Assembly (NCBI GenBank): GCA_903944725.1
Contig: CAJASX010000063.1
Location: forward strand, 1 to 64,000
DNA: 64,000 nucleotides
Source of the DNA: an uncultured beta proteobacterium
GTDB taxonomy: Bacteria > Pseudomonadota > Gammaproteobacteria > Burkholderiales > Burkholderiaceae
Direction: 5' to 3'
Positions 1-8,064 of the stretch are shown piece by piece. Under the pieces are notes generated by a model. That model did not search any database and was not told the DNA's origin. It saw only the letters and a list, made by a program, of their open reading frames with translations. A program made the translations under genes and the position numbers. Within the stretch, counting starts at the first letter, position 1. Each line of letters begins with the position of its first letter.

Positions 1-89
1 GGGGCGGGCCTTTGCTTTAAATTTGGGGCTTCCTTACGGTTCAATTTCACTTGGTCGGCAGTTTGAGTCGGAAGTGGGGGCAAAGGCAT
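1..89 (-). CDS. N-terminal start of a gene leaving the window (possibly PhoH family)
   Basis: An open frame begins with ATG at 89 and runs leftward off the window with no stop, about 29 codons. The start is well marked: AGGAG lies at 96-100, six bases ahead of the ATG. The visible N-terminus begins MPLPPLPTQT and becomes Lys/Pro-rich. From memory, PhoH-like ATPases of Burkholderiales start in a similar way and often follow bcp, so PhoH (RNA-binding NTPase) is my guess, but no catalytic motif is inside the window. A terminator separates it from bcp, so it probably has its own transcription start. The reading frame is more certain than the function. Confidence 0.5.
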   Translation of the reverse strand, partial: MPLPPLPTQTADQVKLNRKEAPNLKQRPA

Positions 90-100
90 GCAGGGCTCCT

Positions 101-136
101 AAAAGAAAAAACCGCCAAGCAAAAAGCGATGGCGGT
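101..136 (-). terminator. Rho-independent terminator behind bcp
   Basis: On the minus strand a 7-bp perfect stem (ACCGCCA at 111-117 pairing with TGGCGGT at 130-136, 12-base loop) is followed by a T-rich run (complement of 101-110). It lies about 160 bases beyond the bcp stop and just before the next minus-strand gene, so it should end the arn-bcp transcript. Nothing else is recognisable between 137 and 295. Confidence 0.7.
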
Positions 137-295
137 CGAGATAAAAACGAAAAAAATTAACAAAACTGAGGGGGAGGTTAAGCGCACTCGGCTTAGTTTC
201 GCCAAGATTGATGATCAAACCATACCATCGTTTCCGGTGCATATGCCTTTACTTTACCTCATTTTTTTTGCAATGCAAGGGCTTTATTTACGGTT

Positions 296-763
296 TTATT
301 GAATTGCTTGAGCTGCTTGCAAAACCTCGTTTGCATGGCCAGGCACTTTGAGGCCACGCCATTCTTTGCAGAGCTTGCCTGTTGAATCAAAGAGGAAGGT
401 GCTACGTTCGATGCCCCGCACTTGCTTACCATACATATTTTTTTGCTTCATTACACCAAAGAGGTTGCAGAGTATTTCTTCGGTATCTGCCACTAATTCG
501 AAGGGAAGATCCATTTTTTGACGAAAATTTTGGTGCGATTTAAGGCTATCACGGGATACGCCTACGACCAAGGTATTGGCTTTGCTAAAGGCGTCAATTG
601 CATCGCGAAACTCGCCTGCTTCAACTGTGCATCCTGGGGTTGAATCTTTGGGGTAAAAATATAAAACTAGCTTTCGACCCGCATACGCCGCAGGCGAAAA
701 TGTGAGTTGCGAAGTTGCGGGGATATTGCAATTTGGTAAACGTTGGCCAATAGTAAGGCTCAT
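296..763 (-). CDS. bcp: Thioredoxin-dependent peroxiredoxin, BCP/PrxQ type
   Basis: Cytosolic thiol peroxidase that reduces H2O2 and organic hydroperoxides. The 155-residue length is normal for the family. The peroxidatic cysteine is Cys45 in the motif FYPKDSTPGCT. The resolving cysteine found five residues further on in E. coli BCP is absent (sequence continues VEAGEFRD). Other cysteines are Cys12 and one near residue 99, so it may work as a 1-Cys enzyme or use an atypical partner. AAGGA lies five bases before the ATG. It is the last gene of the minus-strand run that carries the arn genes, 39 bases behind arnD, and is followed by a terminator. Confidence 0.93.
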   Translation of the reverse strand: MSLTIGQRLPNCNIPATSQLTFSPAAYAGRKLVLYFYPKDSTPGCTVEAGEFRDAIDAFSKANTLVVGVSRDSLKSHQNFRQKMDLPFELVADTEEILCNLFGVMKQKNMYGKQVRGIERSTFLFDSTGKLCKEWRGLKVPGHANEVLQAAQAIQ

Positions 764-802
764 ATCAATCCTTTAAGTTTAAAAAAAGTATTTCAAAATG
801 GG

Positions 803-1738
803 TCATGGGAACACCATTAACTCACCACTGCGGTTTGGCACGGTGCCCCAATTTAATGGACAGGTCGCTATTTTATCGAGTTGTTGAGTGACTACCCACG
901 ATTGGTGTAGTTCACCCAGAGTTACCAATTGATGGCCTTGTAATAGCCAGCCCTCGACTAATTCTACGAAAGCAGGCAAGAGCTTTTGCCCCTCTAGTTC
1001 GGCATGGAGCGTAAAAACTTGATCGTTGGGGTTACTTTGGGTCAGGCTTAATAGGTGTCGAACGGCAGCAGAAGCATCCATGCCATCAACGCCAATCAGT
1101 TCATCTAGGGTCGGCAAGGTGGTGGGGTATTGAATACACTGGCTTTGATGCGGTTTTTCGCCAATACTTTCTGGTGAGAAAGAGAGGCGATAGGGCGCCA
1201 AATTCAGTGGCGCACGACCATCGGAAGCATATTTTAAGCTCCAGGTATCAAGTTGTTGAAGTGCTACCTCATTCATTTGCCACCCAGCCGCACCAGCAGT
1301 GCTTGGTGGGCGACGAAAAATAGCTTGAAAGCGATCGTAGGCTCGCTGCATGTGTGCGAGTGTCCATTTAGCATTGCCATTACGAACCCCATCATGCCAT
1401 GCGACATGGTCCCAAGCATGAATACCAGTTTCATGGCCAGCCCGATGAATCGCTTGCATTTCTTTGTATGCCAGCTGGCCAATATCGGGCCCGGGTAATA
1501 AAACCCCATAAAGCAAGGTGCGTATACCGTAATGCTCAAGTACTGAAGTTCGCCCCACTTTTTTTAAGAAACCAGGTCGAAATATCCGCTTAAGCGCCCA
1601 GCCAGTGTGGTCAGGACCAAGGCTAAAAAGAAAAGTGGCGTGCAGGTGTAGTTGCTCGAGCACACGGGCTAAATTGGGTACGCCTTCTCGAGTTCCACGC
1701 AGCGTATCCACATCCACCTTTAAGGCGATTTTTGCCAT
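803..1738 (-). CDS. arnD: 4-deoxy-4-formamido-L-arabinose-phosphoundecaprenol deformylase ArnD
   Basis: Removes the formyl group from undecaprenyl-phosphate-Ara4FN to give Und-P-Ara4N, the donor for lipid A modification. It is a polysaccharide-deacetylase (NodB) fold enzyme. The N-terminal LKVDVDTLRGTREGVPNL matches ArnD closely, with the metal-binding Asp pair in DVD, and GIHAWDHVAWH carries the family's His residues. I chose the ATG at 1738 (311 residues) because it aligns with the E. coli start. A GTG at 1753 directly behind the previous stop would add five residues. No strong ribosome binding site is visible, so translation is probably coupled to the upstream decarboxylase gene. Confidence 0.9.
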   Translation of the reverse strand: MAKIALKVDVDTLRGTREGVPNLARVLEQLHLHATFLFSLGPDHTGWALKRIFRPGFLKKVGRTSVLEHYGIRTLLYGVLLPGPDIGQLAYKEMQAIHRAGHETGIHAWDHVAWHDGVRNGNAKWTLAHMQRAYDRFQAIFRRPPSTAGAAGWQMNEVALQQLDTWSLKYASDGRAPLNLAPYRLSFSPESIGEKPHQSQCIQYPTTLPTLDELIGVDGMDASAAVRHLLSLTQSNPNDQVFTLHAELEGQKLLPAFVELVEGWLLQGHQLVTLGELHQSWVVTQQLDKIATCPLNWGTVPNRSGELMVFP

Positions 1739-1753
1739 AGACTTAGCAAGCAC

Positions 1754-2803
1754 TTAATTATCTTGATCGACTAAGTTCCGTGCCTTAGGAACATCGTGGC
1801 GATAGGCTTCAAAAATATGTTTCAAGGCAGTCTGCATATCGGTACTTGGCTGCCAATTTAACTCGCTTATGGTGTTATCAATTGCAGGGACGCGATTTTG
1901 AACATCCTGATAACCCTCGCCATAATAGGCGCCAGAAGTCGTTTCAATAATCTTGACTTGTTGCGCAGTTTTTGCATACTCGGGAATGCTGCAGGCAATC
2001 TTGAGCATCATGCTGGCTAAGTCACGGACAGAATGATTATTTTTAGGATTGCCAATATTAAATATCTTGCCATTCGCAATGTCATTGGTATTAGCGAGGA
2101 TTTTCATCAGCGCATCGATGCCGTCATCAACATAGGTAAATGCCCGCTTTTGCTCACCACCATCAACTAAATTAATCGGCTCGCCACGCACAATATGCCC
2201 TAAGAATTGGGTAACGACTCGGGATGAACCTTCTTTAGGCGTGTAAATACTATCAAGGCCTGGGCCAATCCAGTTAAAGGGGCGAAATAAAGTAAAGCGT
2301 AGACCTTCCATACCATAACCCCAAATAACCCGATCCATTAATTGTTTGGAGCAAGCGTATATCCAGCGTTGTTTATGAATTGGGCCATAGACTAAATTTG
2401 AAGTTGCTGAATCAAACTCAGCATCACTACACATACCATAAACTTCAGAGGTTGAGGGAAAGACTAAATGTTTTTTGTATTTAACTGCCGAACGAACGAT
2501 TGGTAAGTTGGCTTCGAAGTCGAGTTCAAATACGCGTAGCGGCTGTTGCACATACGTGGCTGGTGTGGCAATAGCTACTAAGGGCAAGATCACATCACAT
2601 TTACGAATATGATACTCAACCCACTCACGATTAATGGTGATGTCGCCTTCAAAGAAATGCATGCGTGGATTACTTAGCAAATCGCTGAGGCGATCATTTT
2701 GCATATCCATGCCATACACTTCCCAATCGGTTGTCGCTAGGATGCGCTTGGAAAGGTGGTGGCCAATAAAGCCATTAACCCCAAGAATGAGGATTTTTTT
2801 CAT
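1754..2803 (-). CDS. arnA: UDP-glucuronate decarboxylase (ArnA C-terminal half as a separate gene)
   Basis: NAD-dependent oxidative decarboxylation of UDP-glucuronic acid to UDP-4-keto-pentose, the first committed step of Ara4N synthesis. At 349 residues it equals only the C-terminal domain of E. coli ArnA. Seen directly: GVNGFIG Rossmann motif at the N-terminus, STSEVYG containing the Ser-Glu pair used in decarboxylation, YACSKQLMDRVIWGYG with the Tyr-xxx-Lys pair, and YQDVQNRVP with the arginine matching the catalytic Arg of ArnA. It lies directly downstream of the formyltransferase gene, in the same order as the domains of fused ArnA. The start is ATG at 2803. Confidence 0.92.
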   Translation of the reverse strand: MKKILILGVNGFIGHHLSKRILATTDWEVYGMDMQNDRLSDLLSNPRMHFFEGDITINREWVEYHIRKCDVILPLVAIATPATYVQQPLRVFELDFEANLPIVRSAVKYKKHLVFPSTSEVYGMCSDAEFDSATSNLVYGPIHKQRWIYACSKQLMDRVIWGYGMEGLRFTLFRPFNWIGPGLDSIYTPKEGSSRVVTQFLGHIVRGEPINLVDGGEQKRAFTYVDDGIDALMKILANTNDIANGKIFNIGNPKNNHSVRDLASMMLKIACSIPEYAKTAQQVKIIETTSGAYYGEGYQDVQNRVPAIDNTISELNWQPSTDMQTALKHIFEAYRHDVPKARNLVDQDN

Positions 2804-2841
2804 TGCTGCTGCCTCGTCTAAAAAATGAATACAAATGCGCG

Positions 2842-3705
2842 TTAGGCGGGATACCAGCGCAGAATCTCAATGACCTGCTGATCGCCGCAAATGCCAAACA
2901 CCTGATTATCAACCATCTGCACACCCAGCTGACCAAGCTGGACTTGAGGGGGCGGTAGGGGCAATAAAACAGAGCTTGCTAAGACCATTTGCTGCCCTTG
3001 CCAAATTGTAAATGCGCCAGGATAAGGGGGTGCGACCGCACGAATCAAATTATGAATCGATTGCGCCGTTTGCGACCAATCAACTTTGCCATCAGCAGGT
3101 TTGCGACCACCAAAGTAACTACCTTGTTTGAGGTGATTGGGTAAGCGTTTTAGTTGCCCTGCTAACAGTTGCGGCAGGGTGATTCGTAAGACCTGAACTG
3201 CGGCGGCACTAACTTTTGCGAAGACTGTTGTGGCTACGTCATCTGGGCCAATAGCAACCCGTTCTTGGCCGATAATATCGCCAGCATCGGGTTTTGCTTC
3301 CATGATATGCAAAGTAGCGCCTGTTTCGCTTTCGCCTTGCAAAATTGCCCAATTAACTGGGGCACGCCCACGATACTTGGGTAAAAGAGAGCCATGCATA
3401 TTGAGGGCAGCGATGCGGGCGCAGCTTAGGATGGGATCAGGAATTAAATAGCGATAGTAAAAAGAAAAAATATAGTCTGGATCAATATTTTGTAGGCGCG
3501 GTAATAGTGCGAGTAATTCGTCTGCTTGAGGTTGAAGATAGGGGATGTGTTGTTGTTCGCAAAATGCTGCTACGCTCGCAAACCAAATATTTTCATTGGG
3601 GTCATCGGTATGAGTGATGACCAAATCGACTGCTATCTCAGCACTTAATAGTGTTTGTAGGCAGTTTACGCCAACATCATGATAGGCAAAAACAACTGCG
3701 CGCAT
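2842..3705 (-). CDS. arnA: UDP-Ara4N formyltransferase (ArnA N-terminal half as a separate gene)
   Basis: Transfers a formyl group from 10-formyl-tetrahydrofolate to UDP-Ara4N. The 287-residue protein matches the N-terminal domain of ArnA. Starting at the ATG at 3705, the motif LNMHGSLLPKYRGRAP puts Asn102 and His104 at exactly the E. coli catalytic positions, with Asp140 in KPDAGDI. A TTG three bases earlier is an alternative start that would shift these numbers by one. The gene starts 9 bases after the arnC stop and has no clear Shine-Dalgarno sequence. The split of ArnA into two polypeptides is known in other Burkholderiaceae as far as I recall. Confidence 0.92.
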   Translation of the reverse strand: MRAVVFAYHDVGVNCLQTLLSAEIAVDLVITHTDDPNENIWFASVAAFCEQQHIPYLQPQADELLALLPRLQNIDPDYIFSFYYRYLIPDPILSCARIAALNMHGSLLPKYRGRAPVNWAILQGESETGATLHIMEAKPDAGDIIGQERVAIGPDDVATTVFAKVSAAAVQVLRITLPQLLAGQLKRLPNHLKQGSYFGGRKPADGKVDWSQTAQSIHNLIRAVAPPYPGAFTIWQGQQMVLASSVLLPLPPPQVQLGQLGVQMVDNQVFGICGDQQVIEILRWYPA

Positions 3706-3714
3706 CAAAATAAT

Positions 3715-4692
3715 TTACGACTTTTCGAGTACGGCTTGCACTACGTAGCGGGGCCGTTGGCGAATTTGTTGATAGATACGCCCAATGTATTCACCCAATA
3801 AACCGAGCCCAAATAACATCACACCAATGAGGAAAAAAGTTAGTGCAAATAGGGTAAATACGCCTTCTACCTCGGCACCAATAATAAAGCGCCGAACTAA
3901 AAGGTATGCAAATAAACTGCCAGCAGCTAAGGCTAAAAGCATGCCAAGGATGGAAAAAATTTGGAGCGGCACAACCGAAAAACCAGTGACTAAATCAAAA
4001 TTAAGGCGAATCAGTTGGTAAACACTATATTTTGATTCGCCCGCAAACCGCTCTTCATGTCGAACGGTAATTTCTGTTGGGTTGGTGGCAAAGGTATAAG
4101 CTAGAGCAGGAATAAAAGTATTGCTTTCATTGCATTTGCCAACCAAATCAATAATGCGCCTTTGATAGCCGCGCAACATACATCCTTGATCGGTCATGGT
4201 GATATGGGTAATTTTTTCACGTAAATGGTTCATTAGACGTGATGCGCCTTTGCGAAATAAAGTATCTTTACGATTGGTGCGAATCGTGCCCACGTAGTCA
4301 TGTCCCGCAAGTAATTCTTTGACGAGTGCATCAATTTCTTCAGGGGGATTTTGTAAGTCAGCATCTAAAGTAATGATGTATTCACCACGTGCGTACTCAA
4401 AGCCGGCCATGATGGCCATATGTTGGCCAAAATTATTTTGAAATAACACTACGCGTGTCGTATCAGGCCGTGCTTCAAATTGCTGGCCTAGCATTGCGGC
4501 AGAACGATCGCGACTGCCATCATTAATAAAAATAATTTCGTACTGTAGTTGACGTTTTTCGGCAAGCGCATCGAGCGCCGGATAGAGTCGGCTAAAGAGC
4601 GCTGGTAAGCCTGGCTCTTCGTTGTATACCGGCACAATAATACTTAATTGCGGAGCAGGGCGGGATGAATTGAGTGGCATTAAGACCGTCAT
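3715..4692 (-). CDS. arnC: Undecaprenyl-phosphate 4-deoxy-4-formamido-L-arabinose transferase ArnC
   Basis: Family 2 glycosyltransferase that moves Ara4FN from UDP to undecaprenyl phosphate at the inner membrane. The 325 residues contain an N-terminal GT-A domain (LSIIVPVYNEEPGLPALF, then TLDADLQNPPEEI carrying the metal-binding Asp residues). Two C-terminal membrane segments follow at roughly residues 235-305, the layout of ArnC. The start is ATG at 4692; a second ATG four codons on is possible. It is packed between arnB (14-base gap) and the formyltransferase gene. Confidence 0.9.
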   Translation of the reverse strand: MTVLMPLNSSRPAPQLSIIVPVYNEEPGLPALFSRLYPALDALAEKRQLQYEIIFINDGSRDRSAAMLGQQFEARPDTTRVVLFQNNFGQHMAIMAGFEYARGEYIITLDADLQNPPEEIDALVKELLAGHDYVGTIRTNRKDTLFRKGASRLMNHLREKITHITMTDQGCMLRGYQRRIIDLVGKCNESNTFIPALAYTFATNPTEITVRHEERFAGESKYSVYQLIRLNFDLVTGFSVVPLQIFSILGMLLALAAGSLFAYLLVRRFIIGAEVEGVFTLFALTFFLIGVMLFGLGLLGEYIGRIYQQIRQRPRYVVQAVLEKS

Positions 4693-4706
4693 GACGTAAT
4701 TATGCG

Positions 4707-5894
4707 CTAGGCTTTACGTTGCTCTGCTAAAACTTGCAGGAATGCCGCGCAAATTCGTTTTACATCAGCATCGCTCATGGCGGGAAATAAGGGTAAAGTC
4801 AAAATAGAGCGACCAATCACTTCAGCTACTGGGGTAGCTTCTGCACGGTAGCCTAACTTACGATAGAGCGTGAAATTGGTGATGATGGGATAGTGCACCC
4901 CCGTACCAATGCCAAGCGCTTTTAATTCTGTCATGATCTGCGACCGCTCAACTTGTAATTGTTGTAGCGGCAGAAGTACTTGAAATAAATGCCAGTTGCT
5001 ATCGCTAAAATTTTCGGGCGGAAGTTGCAGGGCAAAGTCCTTGAGGGCCGATGTATTTAATCCAGCTTTTAACAATTCAAAATATAATTTTGCAATAGCC
5101 ACACGGCGCGCTTGAAAAGCGGGTAAGTTTTTGAGTTGGTGCAAACCAATTACGGCATTGATATCGGTGAGATTATCTTTACCCCCCAAGACATCAACAT
5201 CCATACCATCTAGACCTTGCCGCGTAAGACCTTGTAGGCGCAGTTTTTCAGCTAAGGCGGTTTCGTGCACATCATTGAGTACTAGGCAACCACCTTCAAC
5301 CGTAGTCAGATTTTTATTGGCTTGAAAACTAAAGCTAACTAAATCACCAATGCTACCAATTCGTTTTCCACCCCATTGCGAGCCAAACGCTTGCGCAGCA
5401 TCTTCAATTACCCGTAGCTGATGACTTTTAGCAATGGCATACAGCTCATCCATGTCAACTGGTAAGCCAGCCAAATAGACTGGCATGATGGCCCGTGTTT
5501 GTGGGGTAATGGCGGCAGCAATCTGCTTGAGATCTAGATTACGCGTAAGTGGATCGATATCGACAAATACGGGTTTAGCGCCTACCGATAAAATTACGTT
5601 AGCAGTCGCAACCCATGATAGCGGTGTAGTGATCACTTCATCGCCCGCGCCAATACCGGCTATTTGTAGGGCAATTTTCATGGTGGCCGTGCCATTAGCA
5701 AAGCAACGCACTGGTCGGTCACCAAAATAGCGGCTTAACTCTGCTTCAAATTCAGCAACCTTAGGGCCAGATGTCACCCAACCCGATTGCATGACCGCAG
5801 CCACTGCAGCAATCGTGGCCTCATCAAAGGTGGGCCGAGTAAAGGGAATAAAGGCGAGGGGCGAAAGCGTGCTTGCGGCGGTTTTTTCGTTCAT
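4707..5894 (-). CDS. arnB: UDP-4-amino-4-deoxy-L-arabinose aminotransferase ArnB
   Basis: PLP-dependent aminotransferase that aminates UDP-4-keto-arabinose using glutamate. The 395 residues belong to the DegT/DnrJ/EryC1 fold family. The PLP lysine is Lys194 in SFQANKNLTTVEGG, and the cofactor-binding EDAAQAFGSQWGGKRIG precedes it. GTGVHYP near residue 330 is typical of the family. Context in the arn operon makes ArnB more likely than other sugar aminotransferases. It starts four bases after the arnT stop. Confidence 0.92.
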   Translation of the reverse strand: MNEKTAASTLSPLAFIPFTRPTFDEATIAAVAAVMQSGWVTSGPKVAEFEAELSRYFGDRPVRCFANGTATMKIALQIAGIGAGDEVITTPLSWVATANVILSVGAKPVFVDIDPLTRNLDLKQIAAAITPQTRAIMPVYLAGLPVDMDELYAIAKSHQLRVIEDAAQAFGSQWGGKRIGSIGDLVSFSFQANKNLTTVEGGCLVLNDVHETALAEKLRLQGLTRQGLDGMDVDVLGGKDNLTDINAVIGLHQLKNLPAFQARRVAIAKLYFELLKAGLNTSALKDFALQLPPENFSDSNWHLFQVLLPLQQLQVERSQIMTELKALGIGTGVHYPIITNFTLYRKLGYRAEATPVAEVIGRSILTLPLFPAMSDADVKRICAAFLQVLAEQRKA

Positions 5895-5898
5895 TTGA

Positions 5899-7587
5899 CT
5901 ATTTTCGCAAAGTTGGATGGGCTACCACTACTCGCCTAGCGTCGCGGCCAATTTCTTGCATTGGTAAACCTGCTTTTTGCAAGGCGGCATATTGCTCTGG
6001 CACCATCATGGCATAAGCAGTAGGCTCGTTTTGCCAACGCTTAATAAACTCATCTAAGGTAGGCACCCAGCGGCTTGGCTCTTGAGTGACACCAAATTCG
6101 AGCTCATCGGGGAACTCTACCATCACCATGGTTCTGCCAAGATAAAAGGGAAAAGTGTGGTCCAAAATGCGTACGGAGTAAATCGTGGCATCTGCTGGAA
6201 TGAGTGGGCGTACTTGCGCTGCTAAATCAACCCCAGAGACTGCTCGCCCCAAAGCTTCATGGCCGGTGCCCGCAATGGTACAAGTGATAAAAAAGCCCAT
6301 GGCATAACAATAAATGCTAGCTAGTGCATGGCGCTTAGCTAAGAGTGCTGCTGTCAAACTAAATAGGATTAAGACGACTAAAGCACTAATGACCCACTGC
6401 GTATAGGCGGCATATGCTAATAATTCATCAGGCTTAGCCTCAAATCCAATCAGAGGTAAAAAAGCAAAGCCAATTAAACCCAGCAGCACAAAAAATATCG
6501 TCTGCACTTTCCAGCTAATCGATAAGCCATTACGCTCACTATTAAATTCGCTTAAGCTACGATCAAGTACATAACCAGCTAGCAAAGCTAGCGCTGGAAA
6601 GATGGGCATGATGTAACCAGGTAGCTTAGATTGCGATAAGCTAAAGAAGCCCAAAATTACCAGTACCCAGCAAGTTAATAAAACTAAACTAGAAAATTGA
6701 GTGCGGTGCTGATTGCGGCGCTGTTGCCATGATTGCCAAACCCCGCTACTTGCTTGCGGCAGCCATGGCAGAAAGCCGAGTAACAAAAAGGGTAGGAAAA
6801 AATAGATCGGTCCTGGGCGACTATGCTCCTCTTGTGTAAAGCGTTGAAAGTGCTCATTTATAAAAAAGAATTGGGCAAACTCAGGGTTACGGATTGAGAC
6901 CAAAATAAACCAAGGGGCAGTAATGGCTAGTAATAGTAGTAAGCCCTTTAATAAGTTCAGCTCTTGCCAAATGCGCCAATGCCAATTAGCAAGGGCATAC
7001 ACCACAAAAACCATGGCGGGCAGCGCAATACCAATTAAACCCTTGCTCAGGGTGGCTAGAGCCATAGCGCACCAGCAGCCCAACATCCAACGATTGCGTA
7101 GATGGGGGCGATCAGTATGTTGAGCCAGTAAAAAACTACAGAGTGCAGCAGCCAAGAACGCTGATAGTCCTGTATCAAGCGAGTTAAAGTGACCACCTAC
7201 CACCCACATAGGCGCAGAACCCAAAGCAACTGCCGCTAAGACTCCTGCGCGCGGGCTATATAAACGCCATGCAGTAAAGCCGACTAGAAGAATTGTTAGA
7301 TAGCCCAATAAGCCAGACCACATCCGAACTTGCCATTCGCCAATGCCAAAGCCTTGAAAGATCAGGGCAGAAGCCCAGATGTGTAAAGGCGGTTTTTCAA
7401 AATATTTATAGTCGTGATATCGCGGTGTAATCCAGTCGCCACTACTAAGCATTTCGCGGGCCATTTCCGCATAGCGACCTTCGTCAGAAGGAATGAGGTG
7501 GCGATAATTTAAAGTGCCGAACCAAATGATCGTATAGATCACTAGTAAAGTGATGACTAGACTTGGTTTGACGGAAGTTTGTTTCAT
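5899..7587 (-). CDS. arnT: Undecaprenyl phosphate-alpha-L-Ara4N transferase ArnT
   Basis: Integral-membrane GT-C (GT83/PMT-like) enzyme that transfers Ara4N from the lipid carrier to lipid A at the periplasmic face, giving resistance to polymyxin-type cationic peptides. The 562 residues begin with a membrane segment followed by the periplasmic-loop signature PSDEGRYAEMAREM, then FEKPPLHIW, both conserved in ArnT. About a dozen hydrophobic segments follow, with a soluble C-terminal domain from about residue 460. Its ATG overlaps the stop of the preceding DUF498 gene (ATGA), implying co-translation. It is distinct from the shorter-motif GT39 protein at 39841-41535. Confidence 0.92.
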   Translation of the reverse strand: MKQTSVKPSLVITLLVIYTIIWFGTLNYRHLIPSDEGRYAEMAREMLSSGDWITPRYHDYKYFEKPPLHIWASALIFQGFGIGEWQVRMWSGLLGYLTILLVGFTAWRLYSPRAGVLAAVALGSAPMWVVGGHFNSLDTGLSAFLAAALCSFLLAQHTDRPHLRNRWMLGCWCAMALATLSKGLIGIALPAMVFVVYALANWHWRIWQELNLLKGLLLLLAITAPWFILVSIRNPEFAQFFFINEHFQRFTQEEHSRPGPIYFFLPFLLLGFLPWLPQASSGVWQSWQQRRNQHRTQFSSLVLLTCWVLVILGFFSLSQSKLPGYIMPIFPALALLAGYVLDRSLSEFNSERNGLSISWKVQTIFFVLLGLIGFAFLPLIGFEAKPDELLAYAAYTQWVISALVVLILFSLTAALLAKRHALASIYCYAMGFFITCTIAGTGHEALGRAVSGVDLAAQVRPLIPADATIYSVRILDHTFPFYLGRTMVMVEFPDELEFGVTQEPSRWVPTLDEFIKRWQNEPTAYAMMVPEQYAALQKAGLPMQEIGRDARRVVVAHPTLRK

Positions 7588-7961
7588 GCTAGGTCGAGCA
7601 AAATAGCAGCCAAGACTTGGCGGCCCTCACCCATCAAAATATTGTAAGTACGACATGCGGCTTGAGAATCCATTATTTCAAAACCGATACGAGCATCGAT
7701 TAGGGGTTTTAATAGCTCAGGCTTGGGAAAATATTGGCGTGTACCAGTTCCCAAAATAAATAGCTCTGGCTTTTGGGCGCAAACCAAGGAAAAATCGCTT
7801 GCACTTAGGGCGGCAAAGTTCGCTACTGGCCAAGCCAAAATTGCTCCTGATGGGCTGACTAAAACCGCATGATGATAAGGTTTTTGATTAATCTCAACAT
7901 AGTCAGTTCCATAGCCCGAAATCGAATTTAGACCGGAATGGGTGTCAGAATGAAGCTTCAC
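7584..7961 (-). CDS. Mth938-like (DUF498) domain protein
   Basis: 125 residues matching the small Mth938/DUF498 family, related to mitochondrial complex I assembly factor NDUFAF3. Seen: SGLNSISGYGTDYVEIN near the N-terminus and LFILGTGTRQYFPKPELLKPL in the middle, both typical of the family. Its function in bacteria is not established. It is the first gene of the arn transcript and its stop overlaps the arnT start by four bases, so it is probably co-expressed with aminoarabinose synthesis by position rather than by role. Confidence 0.85.
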   Translation of the reverse strand: MKLHSDTHSGLNSISGYGTDYVEINQKPYHHAVLVSPSGAILAWPVANFAALSASDFSLVCAQKPELFILGTGTRQYFPKPELLKPLIDARIGFEIMDSQAACRTYNILMGEGRQVLAAILLDLA

Positions 7962-7987
7962 GTGTGCGCTCTGTCATAATTGAGTGA

Positions 7988-7993
7988 ATTATA
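7988..7993 (-). promoter_or_regulatory. Candidate -10 box for the DUF498-arn transcript
   Basis: Read on the minus strand, TATAAT lies 27 bases before the DUF498 ATG, inside the 103-base divergent region shared with alaA. No convincing -35 hexamer is seen at the right distance, so this is tentative. No PmrA-like or other operator could be identified by eye. Confidence 0.35.
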
Positions 7994-8064
7994 GCTAGCC
8001 TCGCTATATACCTATTTCTTTAGAATGGGCTTTAGATGGCCAATAAATAACTAGTAGAACGATT

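Noticed and set aside
51..302. Plus-strand open frame of 83 codons at the left edge
   Set aside because: Runs antisense over a terminator and the start of a well-marked minus-strand gene; Lys/Arg-rich composition comes from A-rich spacer; no ribosome binding site.
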